A stretch of 51,939 nucleotides of DNA from Aliagarivorans marinus DSM 23064 (lineage in GTDB: Bacteria; Pseudomonadota; Gammaproteobacteria; Enterobacterales; Celerinatantimonadaceae): positions 1-51,939 of the forward strand of contig NZ_AUBY01000028.1 in the NCBI RefSeq assembly GCF_000429485.1. The letters run 5' to 3'. The translations under genes and the position numbers were made by a program. The notes under the pieces are model-generated. The model did not search any database. It saw only the letters and a list, made by a program, of their open reading frames with translations, and was not told the DNA's origin. Of this stretch, positions 44,859-51,939 are shown piece by piece (within the stretch, counting starts at the first letter, position 1; every line of letters begins with the position of its first letter).

Positions 44859-46548
44859 GGAAGGTCCAACTAAAAGGCTTAAACACGCGCTTGGGTGTGG
44901 TCAGTTGCGCCAAACTAAATACCAGTAGTGGCAACAGGCTCTGTAGTATCACCATCACCGCGGTAATCCTTCGATCGCCGCCCGAGGCCAGCGCCACCGC
45001 CTCGGTGGTTAGGGTGCTAAAGCGCCCGGCACCGATAAACAGCGTCGGCAGATACTGGGCGATGCTCACCGAGAAGCCCACCGCTATGGCCACCGCTATC
45101 GGCTTAGCCAGCATGGCCAGCTTGATTTGCACGAAGCTTAGCAGCGGTCGGTGATTGAGGCTCACCGCCGCCTGCATATAGCGCTGGTCAAAGCCGCGAT
45201 AGTTATCGGCCAAGGAGAGAAACACATAGGGCAGCACAAACACGGTATGCGCCCAAATAACCCCCAGCCAGCGTCCATCTAACTGCCACTTCAGCAACTG
45301 CACCTGTAGCCCAAACAAGAAGGCCACTTGTGGCACCAACAGTGGCAAGTAAAACAGCTTGGACCATCGCAGCGCACGGGCGCGGTCACTGTGTAGCTCG
45401 TACTCCAAACAACCGATGCATAGCAGCAGGCTGAGCAGCACAGAGGACAGCGCCAACAGCAAGCTTTGGCTAAAGGGAGAATAGGCAAACTCGGCCGCTT
45501 GTTGCCAGGTCCCTAACTGCCAGGTTTGCGGCAGCATATCCGGGAAGCGCCAGCGCCAAGCAAACGACCAGATAAGCATTACCACCATTGCCAGACCCGC
45601 TAGCAGCATCGCGGCAGCAACTAACAGGCCCGCGGGCTTATCGCTACGCGGCCGATGACGGCGACCATTGAGCTGCCAATCAAGGCTCCAGCGTAGATAG
45701 TGTCGCTCCAGCCATAGGTACACCAGCAGCACTGAGCCAATCAAGGCTAACAGCCAAAGCGCGCCAGCGGCCCCCATCAAGCGAAAGCTGACATCGCTAT
45801 GGGAGAACCACTGCCATACCAGCACCGCTAAGGTGGGAGGCTTGGTGGGCCCGATCACCTGTGCCACGTCCACCACCGAACAGGCAAACGCTAACACCGC
45901 TAACATCGGCAGACGCACCCGCGGCAACAGCTGCGGAATAATCACTCGCCACCACACTTGCGCCCGGCTATAGCCCAGGCTTTGCCCCACAGCAAGGCTT
46001 GCGTTCAGCGGCAGCTGGCCGGCCGCTACCGCCAGCATAAACAGCAAGAAGGGCAGCTCCTTGAGCCACAGCGCCAGTACCAAGCTCAAGCCATAAGGGT
46101 CTTGCACACTTTGCCAAAGCGGCGGGTAACTAAAGCCGGTCAGCCACGGAGAGAGTGAGCGCAGCACCCAGCCGCTAGGGGCGAGCAGAAATACCAAGCC
46201 TATCGCCAGCGCCACATGGGGCACCGCTAGCATTGGCGCGAAGGCCCGCTGCAGCCAGCGCCAACTGGCGCGGTGATAACAGTGAGAGAGCACGTACAGC
46301 GCGCTTATCAGCGCCAAGCCGCTGGAGAGCACGCCACTTAGCACACTCAAGCCACTCGCCTGCAGAGTAAGCGGGTGAGCAAATAGCGCTTGCCACGCCT
46401 GCAGACTCCATTGCTCAAAACCGAGACTTGGCAGATAACCAAAGGAAGGAAGTAGGGTGTACCACAAGCCGCTTAATAGCGGCACTAGCATCACCAGCAA
46501 GGTAAGGGCCGGGAAAACGCCCAGCCAACGTCCATCAATTCGCGTCAT
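44845..46548 (-). CDS. ynjC: ABC transporter permease with two fused membrane domains (YnjC-like)
   Basis: This 567-aa protein contains two consecutive binding-protein-dependent permease domains, about 1-280 and 310-560, with roughly a dozen hydrophobic segments. Such internal duplication is typical of ThiP/FbpB/YnjC permeases, so one chain supplies both channel halves. Its ATG overlaps the ynjB stop (ATGA) and its end overlaps ynjD. E. coli YnjC has 511 aa. Confidence 0.9.
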   Translation of the reverse strand: MTRIDGRWLGVFPALTLLVMLVPLLSGLWYTLLPSFGYLPSLGFEQWSLQAWQALFAHPLTLQASGLSVLSGVLSSGLALISALYVLSHCYHRASWRWLQRAFAPMLAVPHVALAIGLVFLLAPSGWVLRSLSPWLTGFSYPPLWQSVQDPYGLSLVLALWLKELPFLLFMLAVAAGQLPLNASLAVGQSLGYSRAQVWWRVIIPQLLPRVRLPMLAVLAFACSVVDVAQVIGPTKPPTLAVLVWQWFSHSDVSFRLMGAAGALWLLALIGSVLLVYLWLERHYLRWSLDWQLNGRRHRPRSDKPAGLLVAAAMLLAGLAMVVMLIWSFAWRWRFPDMLPQTWQLGTWQQAAEFAYSPFSQSLLLALSSVLLSLLLCIGCLEYELHSDRARALRWSKLFYLPLLVPQVAFLFGLQVQLLKWQLDGRWLGVIWAHTVFVLPYVFLSLADNYRGFDQRYMQAAVSLNHRPLLSFVQIKLAMLAKPIAVAIAVGFSVSIAQYLPTLFIGAGRFSTLTTEAVALASGGDRRITAVMVILQSLLPLLVFSLAQLTTPKRVFKPFSWTFHVRT

Positions 46549-47738
46549 TTACCGTAGCGGCGTAACCACTCTGCTTCTAACAGTTCCAACCATGAGATAT
46601 GCGGTTCGGCCAGTGTGCGGGCACGGTCCTCGGCACTCAGCATAGCTGGATGCTGCTGGGCTACGAACAGCGCCCGTTGCTCGGCATCGAGCTTGCGCAT
46701 ATCCAGAATGCTCGGGTCCCCCCAATGGTTCAAATCCGCCTTGCGGGCCTGCGCTTCTGGCGACAATAAGAAGTTAGCCACCACCATCGCAGCCTGAGGA
46801 ACGGAGCTATTAAACGGGATCGCCACAAAATGGGTGTTGGCAATGGTGCCACCCGCAAAGGTATAGCTACGTACCGAGTCCGGCAGACGCCCCTGCTCCA
46901 CCGACGATGCCGGCTCGTTCGGATTAAAGGTAAAGGCCAGCGTTAGCTCGCCGTCGTTAACCAACTGCTGCATCTGCCCCGCACCATTAGGCTGAACCTG
47001 GCCGGCGCGCCACATCAGAGGATGTAGTTGATCAAGGAAGCGCCACAGCGCAGCGGTGTGCTGCTGAAAGCGCTCAGGGTTGGCGGGCAGCTGCAACAGC
47101 GCCGGATCGTCCATCCACTCCCACAGCGCTTGTTTGATAAAGGTGGTGCCATAGAAATCTGGTGGCGCTGGATAGCTAAACTGGCCGGGATGCTGTTTGG
47201 CAAACTCCAGTAGTTGCGCCATCAAACGAGGGGGCTGATTGATCCGCTCGCTATCGTAGTAAAAGGTCAGTTGCGCGCCGCCCCAAGGGGATTCCATCCC
47301 GGCTACCGGCTCGCTGAAATCATATTGTAGCGAGGCGCTTTGCTGGTCGGTCAGCGCCAGATTCGGCAGCAGCTCGGCAAACGGGCCGTACAGTAGCTGT
47401 GCCTGTTTGAGGGTGCGAAAGTTCTCGCCGTTGACCCATAGCAGATCAACACTGCCGCCCTGCTCGCGGCCACTAGCATGTTCAGCAATGATCCGACTGA
47501 CCACGTTGGCAGTATCGCTGATCTTAACGTGCTTGAGTTCGATGCCATGCTCTTGCTTGACCCGCTGCGCCACCCAACGGATATAGCTGTTGATGTTCTC
47601 TGAGCCTGCCCAGGCATTAAAATACACGGTTTGACCGTCTGCCCGCTGCTCAATCTCTTGCCAATTTGCCTGAGCCGGCAACACCGCTGTAATGCTAATG
47701 ATTAACGTAAATAGCCCGAATGCGAATAGACCGCGCAC
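46545..47738 (-). CDS. ynjB: ABC transporter substrate-binding protein (YnjB-like)
   Basis: The 397-aa precursor starts at GTG after GGGAG and has a signal peptide (LFAFGLFTLIISITAVLPAQA-NWQ). The mature protein has the YnjB/COG4134 pattern: VYFNAWAGSENINSYIRWVA, KISDTANVVSRIIAEHASG and SVDLLWVNGENFRTLKQAQL. It delivers an unknown ligand to the YnjC-type permease. It is the first gene of the three-gene unit. I saw no TPP riboswitch in the short leader, so thiamine control is not supported. Confidence 0.9.
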   Translation of the reverse strand: MRGLFAFGLFTLIISITAVLPAQANWQEIEQRADGQTVYFNAWAGSENINSYIRWVAQRVKQEHGIELKHVKISDTANVVSRIIAEHASGREQGGSVDLLWVNGENFRTLKQAQLLYGPFAELLPNLALTDQQSASLQYDFSEPVAGMESPWGGAQLTFYYDSERINQPPRLMAQLLEFAKQHPGQFSYPAPPDFYGTTFIKQALWEWMDDPALLQLPANPERFQQHTAALWRFLDQLHPLMWRAGQVQPNGAGQMQQLVNDGELTLAFTFNPNEPASSVEQGRLPDSVRSYTFAGGTIANTHFVAIPFNSSVPQAAMVVANFLLSPEAQARKADLNHWGDPSILDMRKLDAEQRALFVAQQHPAMLSAEDRARTLAEPHISWLELLEAEWLRRYGK

Positions 47739-47850
47739 GATAAGTCTCCCTGTCTAGTCTTGCCACCTTCCCGGTAGCTTGCTTCATGATGATAACAATT
47801 CCCTAAAGGAAAACCGCATAAGACAGTGAAAACTTTCAACAAAAACGAAA

Positions 47851-47872
47851 AAACCGCGCCGGAGCGCGGTTT
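47851..47872 (-). terminator. Terminator of the ribosomal protein operon
   Basis: On the minus strand AAACCGCGC and GCGCGGTTT form a 9-bp stem with a 4-nt loop and further T, 27 bases after the rplI stop. Confidence 0.9.
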
Positions 47873-47898
47873 TACATCAACTAAGCGAATTGTGAAGA

Positions 47899-48351
47899 TT
47901 AGTCTTCAGCAACAACGTTCAGGTTGATGGTAGCAGTTACTTCTGAGTGAACCTGGATAGCGATTTCGAATTCGCCCAGGGTACGCAGAGCACCGTTTGG
48001 TAGACGTACTTCAGCTTTAGCGATTTCAACGCCAGCAGCAGAAACTGCATCAGCGATGTCGCGAGTACCGATAGAACCGAACAGCTTGCCTTCGTCACCA
48101 GCTTTAGTAGTGATAACAACAGCTTCAAGAGCGTTCAGCTTCTCAGCACGTGCTTCAGCAGCACCCAGGTCAGCAGCTAGTTTAGCTTCCAACTCAGCGC
48201 GGCGAGTTTCGAAAACTTCCAAGTTAGCTTTGGTCGCAGGAACTGCTTTACCCTGAGGGATCAAGAAGTTACGAGCGTAGCCAGCTTTTACGTTAACTTT
48301 GTCGCCCAAACCGCCTAGGTTAGCGATTTTGTCTAGTAGAATAATTTCCAT
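47899..48351 (-). CDS. rplI: 50S ribosomal protein L9
   Basis: L9 links the L1 stalk region to the neighbouring ribosome and helps reading-frame maintenance. The 150-aa protein begins [19 protein letters not shown] and shows [20 protein letters not shown], followed by the long connecting helix and the C-terminal domain with [15 protein letters not shown]. It is the last gene of the rpsF-priB-rpsR-rplI operon and follows a GAGGAAAGG ribosome-binding site. Confidence 0.98.
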   Translation of the reverse strand: MEIILLDKIANLGGLGDKVNVKAGYARNFLIPQGKAVPATKANLEVFETRRAELEAKLAADLGAAEARAEKLNALEAVVITTKAGDEGKLFGSIGTRDIADAVSAAGVEIAKAEVRLPNGALRTLGEFEIAIQVHSEVTATINLNVVAED

Positions 48352-48396
48352 TACCTTTCCTCGAATATAAAGGTTGAGTTAGGCCGAGCCTTCGAC

Positions 48397-48624
48397 TTAC
48401 TTGTGTAGGTCGGTGTAAGGCAGCAGAGCCAGGTAACGAGCACGCTTGATAGCACGTGCTAGTTGACGTTGGTATTTAGCGCTAGTACCAGTGATACGGC
48501 TAGGTACAATCTTGCCGCTTTCAGTGATGTAGTTTTTCAAAGTTGCAGTATCTTTGTAATCGATCTCTACAACGCCTTCCGCTGAGAAGCGGCAGAATTT
48601 ACGACGACGGAAAAAACGTGCCAT
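48397..48624 (-). CDS. rpsR: 30S ribosomal protein S18
   Basis: S18 binds with S6 on the platform of the small subunit. The start at 48624 gives the standard [14 protein letters not shown]-terminus and 75 aa. A longer open frame begins 13 codons upstream but would overlap priB and lacks support. The CGAGGA ribosome-binding site is inside the last codons of priB. Confidence 0.98.
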   Translation of the reverse strand: MARFFRRRKFCRFSAEGVVEIDYKDTATLKNYITESGKIVPSRITGTSAKYQRQLARAIKRARYLALLPYTDLHK

Positions 48625-48628
48625 AACA

Positions 48629-48943
48629 TTATCCTCGTGATAACAAATCAATAGTGTGGGCATGCAGTACTAAGCGGTATTCGCCGCTGGGCAATTTATG
48701 ACTGGATACAAACCCAGTTACCCGTACTTCAGACCCCATTGTTAATTGCAATGAATCTTGCTCAAATGCCTCGCCACTTAGCACCACTGCCATTTGGCAA
48801 TAGGCTTGGCGATTGAGCCCAGCTTCTGTTTGAGCTGAGCGGTGCTCCAGCCAAAATTGGCAATGAGGAACACCCGCCGGACTGGTATTTCGTTTTGGTG
48901 CCCTAAGCAGGCGACCAGTCAACACCAGACGGTTGTCAGACAT
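48629..48943 (-). CDS. priB: Primosomal replication protein N (PriB)
   Basis: PriB is a dimeric OB-fold single-strand DNA-binding protein that helps PriA reload DnaB at stalled forks. The 104-aa length and sequence ([40 protein letters not shown]) match the family. It sits between rpsF (2-base gap) and rpsR (4-base gap), its conserved place in gammaproteobacteria. DnaB is encoded about 5 kb away. Confidence 0.96.
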   Translation of the reverse strand: MSDNRLVLTGRLLRAPKRNTSPAGVPHCQFWLEHRSAQTEAGLNRQAYCQMAVVLSGEAFEQDSLQLTMGSEVRVTGFVSSHKLPSGEYRLVLHAHTIDLLSRG

Positions 48944-48945
48944 TC

Positions 48946-49365
48946 TTACTCTTCGCTTGCAGCTTCTTCAGTTTTTGGTGCTTCAGCAGCAGGACGCTCT
49001 TCACGACGTGCTGGACGCTCGTCGTCACGGCGTGCTGGACGCTCATCCTTCGCTTTAGCGATAGGAGAAACTTCAGTTACAGCAGCTTTGGTGCGCATGA
49101 TCATGTTACGGATAACGGCATCGTTGAAGCGGAAAGCAGTTTCCAGCTCGTCAACTACTTCTTGAGTAGCTTCGATGTTCAAAAGAACATAGTGCGCTTT
49201 GTGCAGTTTTTCGATTGGGTAAGCCAGTTGACGGCGGCCCCAGTCTTCCAAACGGTGGATCTGACCGCCTTTCTCAGTGATAACAGCTGAGTAACGCTCG
49301 ATCATACCGGCAACTTGTTCGCTCTGGTCCGGGTGAACCATGAATACGATTTCGTAATGACGCAT
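48946..49365 (-). CDS. rpsF: 30S ribosomal protein S6
   Basis: S6 forms a heterodimer with S18. The 139-aa protein begins [18 protein letters not shown] and shows [20 protein letters not shown] and [14 protein letters not shown]. It has a charged C-terminal tail in which ERPARR-like units recur, encoded by a 14-base DNA repeat with a 24-bp period at 49007-49044. E. coli S6 is modified by RimK at its Glu-rich end; here the chain also ends in Glu-Glu. Confidence 0.97.
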   Translation of the reverse strand: MRHYEIVFMVHPDQSEQVAGMIERYSAVITEKGGQIHRLEDWGRRQLAYPIEKLHKAHYVLLNIEATQEVVDELETAFRFNDAVIRNMIMRTKAAVTEVSPIAKAKDERPARRDDERPARREERPAAEAPKTEEAASEE

Positions 49366-49394
49366 GATTGCTCCTTACGGGTTAATAGCCACTC

Positions 49395-49446
49395 GCTCGG
49401 TACAGTCAAACCTTGGTGGCAAGGAAACAAAATTGTTGGTGACTGT
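49395..49446 (-). promoter_or_regulatory. Candidate S6:S18 autoregulatory leader of rpsF
   Basis: In the minus-strand transcript ACAGUCA (from 49440-49446) can pair with UGACUGU (49402-49408), enclosing an inner CCUUG/CAAGG hairpin (49411-49424). An ACCG follows directly. S6:S18 leaders use a conserved CCG next to a stem in this position. The fit is visual and not tested against a covariance model. Confidence 0.4.
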
Positions 49447-49459
49447 TTTAGGAGGCGCG

Positions 49460-49488
49460 ATTTTAGCGGATAGCTGAGCGCTAAACAA
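49460..49488 (-). promoter_or_regulatory. Sigma-70 promoter of rpsF-priB-rpsR-rplI
   Basis: On the minus strand TTGTTT (49483-49488) and TAAAAT (49460-49465) are separated by exactly 17 bp. A GC-rich discriminator (CGCGCC) follows, typical of ribosomal promoters under stringent control. Confidence 0.7.
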
Positions 49489-49529
49489 CCAAAAAATAGA
49501 CGATTGGACGGATAAGCAAGAAAAGCAGG

Positions 49530-51452
49530 TTATGGCTTGGCCTTACCGCTGCCTTTTACCCACTCTCGCATCTGCTGTGATTGGCGTTTGTAGTAGGCAA
49601 GCTGCCGGTCAGACTCGAGCATCAGCGCGTCAAGATCAACGGGCTGTTCTCCCAGCACATCGCCCACGTAGCCAATGGCGCAGTCGATGCTAAACGCTTG
49701 CTCGTTCTCGGTGTTAAAGCGATTAACCTCTTGGACTAGGCGCCCGTTAAGTAACTCAAGCTGTGCTTGATCGCAGTGAGCTAGGAACACCACAAACTCA
49801 TCGCCCCCCAAGCGGGCGACGATATCGTCGCGACGAAACGCGGACTTGAGTACCTGAGCCATCGCCATTAGGGCTTTATCCCCCTCGGCATGTCCCCAGG
49901 TATCGTTGATTGGCTTAAGTCCATTAAAGTCGATACTGACAATGGTGAAGCTCTCGCCGGGCGCGAGGCCTTGCAAGCGCTGGCGAACCTTCTGTTTAAA
50001 TCCGCGGCGGTTGTCCAACTCGGTTAGCTCATCGGTAACCGAGAGATCTTGCAATTGCGCGTTACGCTCGGTCACCGAGGCTAGCACCTGCTCGAGTTGC
50101 GCCAGGTAGTCCTTGGCTTCTTGTTGGGCGATATCTCTGGCTTCGTTGGACAAGATCACCTTCAGGCTCAGGCTAATAAAGCCGCGGATCAGCTCAACCT
50201 CTGACTCCTGCCCCTCGCTGATATCGAACACCACATAGCCCATGTACTGGTCGTTGATCGACAATGAGCGCACCAGCCAGTAATCGACGGTGACATCGTC
50301 ATAAAAACGCGCGGGTAGCAGATCAGCGCTGGCAAAGGCGAGCGGCTCAGGCAGGTAAACCCGCGAGCCAGACTGGTGGGCGAACACCAGCTCACACTGC
50401 TCAGGGATCGGGTCGTCTAAACGCAAATCCGGCATTGGATAGAGACACAGGTAACAACCCCGCAAGTGCAGGCTGGGCAGAGAGCTTGAAAGCTGGCGGA
50501 ACAGACTTTCCCGGTCCAAGGCATGGATATTCTCGAAGATATGGTAAGACGATTGTAGATAGGGCATATGGATATCATCGTAAGGCTGCTCTTCCTGACA
50601 GCCACATGATTGGCGAATTACCAGCTCCGCAGGCAGCGTTACGATCTGCTCAGCATCCTGATGGTCATCCAGTAACAGACGAAAGGCCTGTTTGGCTAAC
50701 TCGGCGCGGGGCTGACGCACCGTAGTCAGCGCCGGTGACACCAGGCTAGCCGAAGGTATATCGTCAAAGCCAACCATTGGGTACTTACCGATTAAGCTAG
50801 GAGCTTGGCTATTCATATAGTTCCAAGCGCCCAGTGCCATATCATCGTTGGCAAACACAATGGCATCCACCACTAAGCCGCTGTCGACGATGTCCTGTAA
50901 GGCTCTTGCGCCACTGGTTGGGCGGAAATCACCGCGAAACAGATAGCGCTTGTCCACCTCCAATCCATGTTTGCCAAGCGCTTGGCGATAGGCTTGCAGG
51001 CGCAGCTCCGCCTCGACATTGCCCTCAGGGCCGGTGACGAATGCGATACGCTGATAACTATGCTCAACGATCAAGTGCTCAACCATCGCTTGCATGGCAC
51101 TTTGGTTGTCGATGAGCACCGTGTGGGCACCGGCATAAGGCTGGAACAAGCTCACCACAGGCACCACCGATAAGCGCGCCATAAAGGCTTCGGCAATCGA
51201 CTTCGAGCAGTAGCTAAACAAACAGGGACTAAGGGTTAAGATGCCATCGAACTGCTGAGGATTGATATGCTGGTAGACTTTGTTGTGTCGCTCCTCATTA
51301 AGAAGCTCTGAAGACAGCGGACGCCCTTCGAATATCACCAACTGACATCCTTGCTGTTTCGCTACTTTTTTCAGTTCCCGGTTAAGTGGGACTTGGTAGT
51401 TGCCGTAACAATTATCGACAACTAACGCTATTCGGTGTTCGGTTGAATCCAA
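49530..51452 (-). CDS. LacI-type sugar-sensor domain fused to a GGDEF diguanylate cyclase
   Basis: Residues about 8-285 form a LacI/periplasmic-binding-protein type 1 sensor fold (IALVVDNCYGNYQVPL, VEHSYQRIAFVTGPEGN, IVFANDDMALGAWNY, PMVGFDDIPSASLVSPALTT, ending VIRQSCGC). A middle region of about 150 residues, a coiled coil (about 445-480) and a C-terminal GGDEF domain follow. The cyclase motif GGDEF (about 549) is intact, and RRDD five residues before it is a full RxxD inhibitory site. There is no signal peptide, and the LacI helix-turn-helix is absent: the TTG start has AAGGA upstream and an in-frame stop 9 bases before it. So it should sense a ligand in the cytoplasm and make cyclic-di-GMP. 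It is 640 aa and transcribed alone. Confidence 0.9.
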   Translation of the reverse strand: MDSTEHRIALVVDNCYGNYQVPLNRELKKVAKQQGCQLVIFEGRPLSSELLNEERHNKVYQHINPQQFDGILTLSPCLFSYCSKSIAEAFMARLSVVPVVSLFQPYAGAHTVLIDNQSAMQAMVEHLIVEHSYQRIAFVTGPEGNVEAELRLQAYRQALGKHGLEVDKRYLFRGDFRPTSGARALQDIVDSGLVVDAIVFANDDMALGAWNYMNSQAPSLIGKYPMVGFDDIPSASLVSPALTTVRQPRAELAKQAFRLLLDDHQDAEQIVTLPAELVIRQSCGCQEEQPYDDIHMPYLQSSYHIFENIHALDRESLFRQLSSSLPSLHLRGCYLCLYPMPDLRLDDPIPEQCELVFAHQSGSRVYLPEPLAFASADLLPARFYDDVTVDYWLVRSLSINDQYMGYVVFDISEGQESEVELIRGFISLSLKVILSNEARDIAQQEAKDYLAQLEQVLASVTERNAQLQDLSVTDELTELDNRRGFKQKVRQRLQGLAPGESFTIVSIDFNGLKPINDTWGHAEGDKALMAMAQVLKSAFRRDDIVARLGGDEFVVFLAHCDQAQLELLNGRLVQEVNRFNTENEQAFSIDCAIGYVGDVLGEQPVDLDALMLESDRQLAYYKRQSQQMREWVKGSGKAKP

Positions 51453-51549
51453 GCTATTCCTTCAGCCCAGTGTCGAGAAAACGCATCTCCGGGCTATCGT
51501 TTTGACATCAGCATAAGGTTAGCAAAAACGTATAAAATAAAAACAATGT

Positions 51550-51559
51550 GAAGCGCTTC
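51550..51559. promoter_or_regulatory. Operator-like palindrome upstream of the sensor-GGDEF gene
   Basis: GAAGCGCTTC is a perfect 10-bp palindrome about 100 bases upstream of the start codon and shares the AAGCGCTT core of the xylo-oligosaccharide operators. Its outer bases differ, so it may bind the same repressor more weakly, or another LacI-family protein. Confidence 0.4.
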
Positions 51560-51591
51560 TTAGTTTCGAAAGTTTGCGCTGAAGTAAATAT

Positions 51592-51638
51592 CCACCTTCT
51601 AAAGAAGGTGGCTTTGAATGAGCCCCCTCGAAGGGGGC
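51592..51638. repeat. Right-end hairpins of the second IS200-like element
   Basis: CCACCTTCT/AGAAGGTGG (51592-51611) and GCCCCCT/AGGGGGC (51622-51638) are two adjacent strong hairpins just beyond the tnpA stop. The first resembles the left-end hairpin at 268-288 and probably serves as the transposase recognition fold. Confidence 0.6.
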
Positions 51639-51644
51639 CTTTGT

Positions 51645-51939
51645 CTAGTGCAGCGCCAACTCACCTTGCTCTTGACGCTCAACTTTCTCTTGATGTCTTA
51701 CATATCGGCGTATGATTTCTTCGTTAATACCCACAGTATCTACGAAATACCCTCGCTGCCAAAAGTGGTTGCCCCAAAGCTTGTTCTTCCTCAAGTACGG
51801 AAACTTGTTGAATAGCTTCAGAGCTATCTTCCCTTTTAGCGCCCCCATCAGCTTGGAAACACTCAGCTTTGGCGGAACCTTTACAATCAAGTGTACGTGG
51901 TCACTTTGGACGCTGAGCTCGACGACCTCACATCCCAAC
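51645..51939 (-). mobile_element. tnpA: IS200/IS605-type transposase TnpA, C-terminal part, cut by window edge
   Basis: The last 97 codons of a Y1 transposase are present. The HUH metal site is DHVHLIVKVPPK, followed by SVSKLMGALKGKIALKLF and WGNHFWQRGYFVDTVG. The catalytic tyrosine is in RRYVRHQEK, so the visible part looks functional. The 5' end lies beyond the window. Where it overlaps the left-edge copy the two differ clearly (GCEVVELSVQSD against KCKIVELNVQID), so they are separate elements. No tnpB accompanies either visible part. Confidence 0.9.

Noticed and set aside
47739-47850. TPP riboswitch before the thiamine-transporter-like genes
   Set aside because: The stretch is short and I see no thiamine-box pattern in it.
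49530-51452. Reading the LacI-like protein as the repressor of the xylo-oligosaccharide genes
   Set aside because: It has no helix-turn-helix, an in-frame stop closes the frame just upstream of the start, and the C-terminus is a GGDEF domain.
1-51939. CRISPR arrays, prophage or toxin-antitoxin genes
   Set aside because: No regularly spaced repeats, phage structural genes or small paired toxin-antitoxin frames were seen.

Overview
The window is about 52 kb of gene-dense gammaproteobacterial chromosome. Gene content and order match the Vibrionales/Alteromonadales/Aeromonadales side of the class: lptG-lptF facing pepA-holC-valS, rraB-plsC-parC, parE-yqiA-cpdA-yqiB-nudF facing tolC, and rpsF-priB-rpsR-rplI beside dnaB-alr. 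An Agarivorans-like marine organism would fit, but the genus is a guess. No plasmid or phage backbone is visible. Both window ends lie inside IS200-type transposase genes, so the ends are probably assembly breaks in a repeat.

Layout. 1-600: the 5' part of an IS200-type tnpA, a degraded duplicate of a tRNA-Leu 3' end with its terminator, then an intact tRNA-Leu(CAA). 736-8579: RDD membrane protein, LPS-export permeases LptG/LptF, leucyl aminopeptidase, Pol III chi and valyl-tRNA synthetase. 8768-13153: an OmpA-family porin, a two-subunit acetoacetate-type CoA-transferase, a DUF445 membrane protein, a SRAP (YedK-type) abasic-site protein and a cold-shock protein. 13388-21008: a xylo-oligosaccharide module made of a CUT1 ABC importer (binding protein, two permeases, ATPase) and a cytoplasmic GH52 beta-xylosidase. 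Its three transcription units share an identical 13-bp LacI-type operator. 21413-31835: rraB-plsC, parC, a membrane GGDEF/EAL protein, parE, yqiA, cpdA, yqiB and nudF, all on the minus strand. 32059-38840: tolC, hldE, an LpxL-type acyltransferase and glnE. 38939-43643: a DUF3302/HlyD pair (yiaW-yiaV-like), a 2-Cys peroxiredoxin with a candidate OxyR site, alr and dnaB. 43843-49365: a small cytochrome c, a ynjBCD-type ABC system and the rpsF-priB-rpsR-rplI ribosomal operon. 49530-51452: a LacI-type sugar-sensor domain fused to GGDEF, without a DNA-binding domain. 51645-end: the 3' part of a second, diverged IS200 tnpA.

How the genes work together. The xylo-oligosaccharide module would import short beta-xylosides intact and split them in the cytoplasm, since the xylosidase has no signal peptide. 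It appears to be controlled by a LacI-family repressor encoded elsewhere. The LacI-sensor/GGDEF protein carries a related operator-like palindrome upstream, so sugar sensing may be coupled to cyclic-di-GMP; this is inference. Envelope genes recur through the window (lptFG, lpxL, hldE, tolC, plsC, ompA). The rest is conserved housekeeping.
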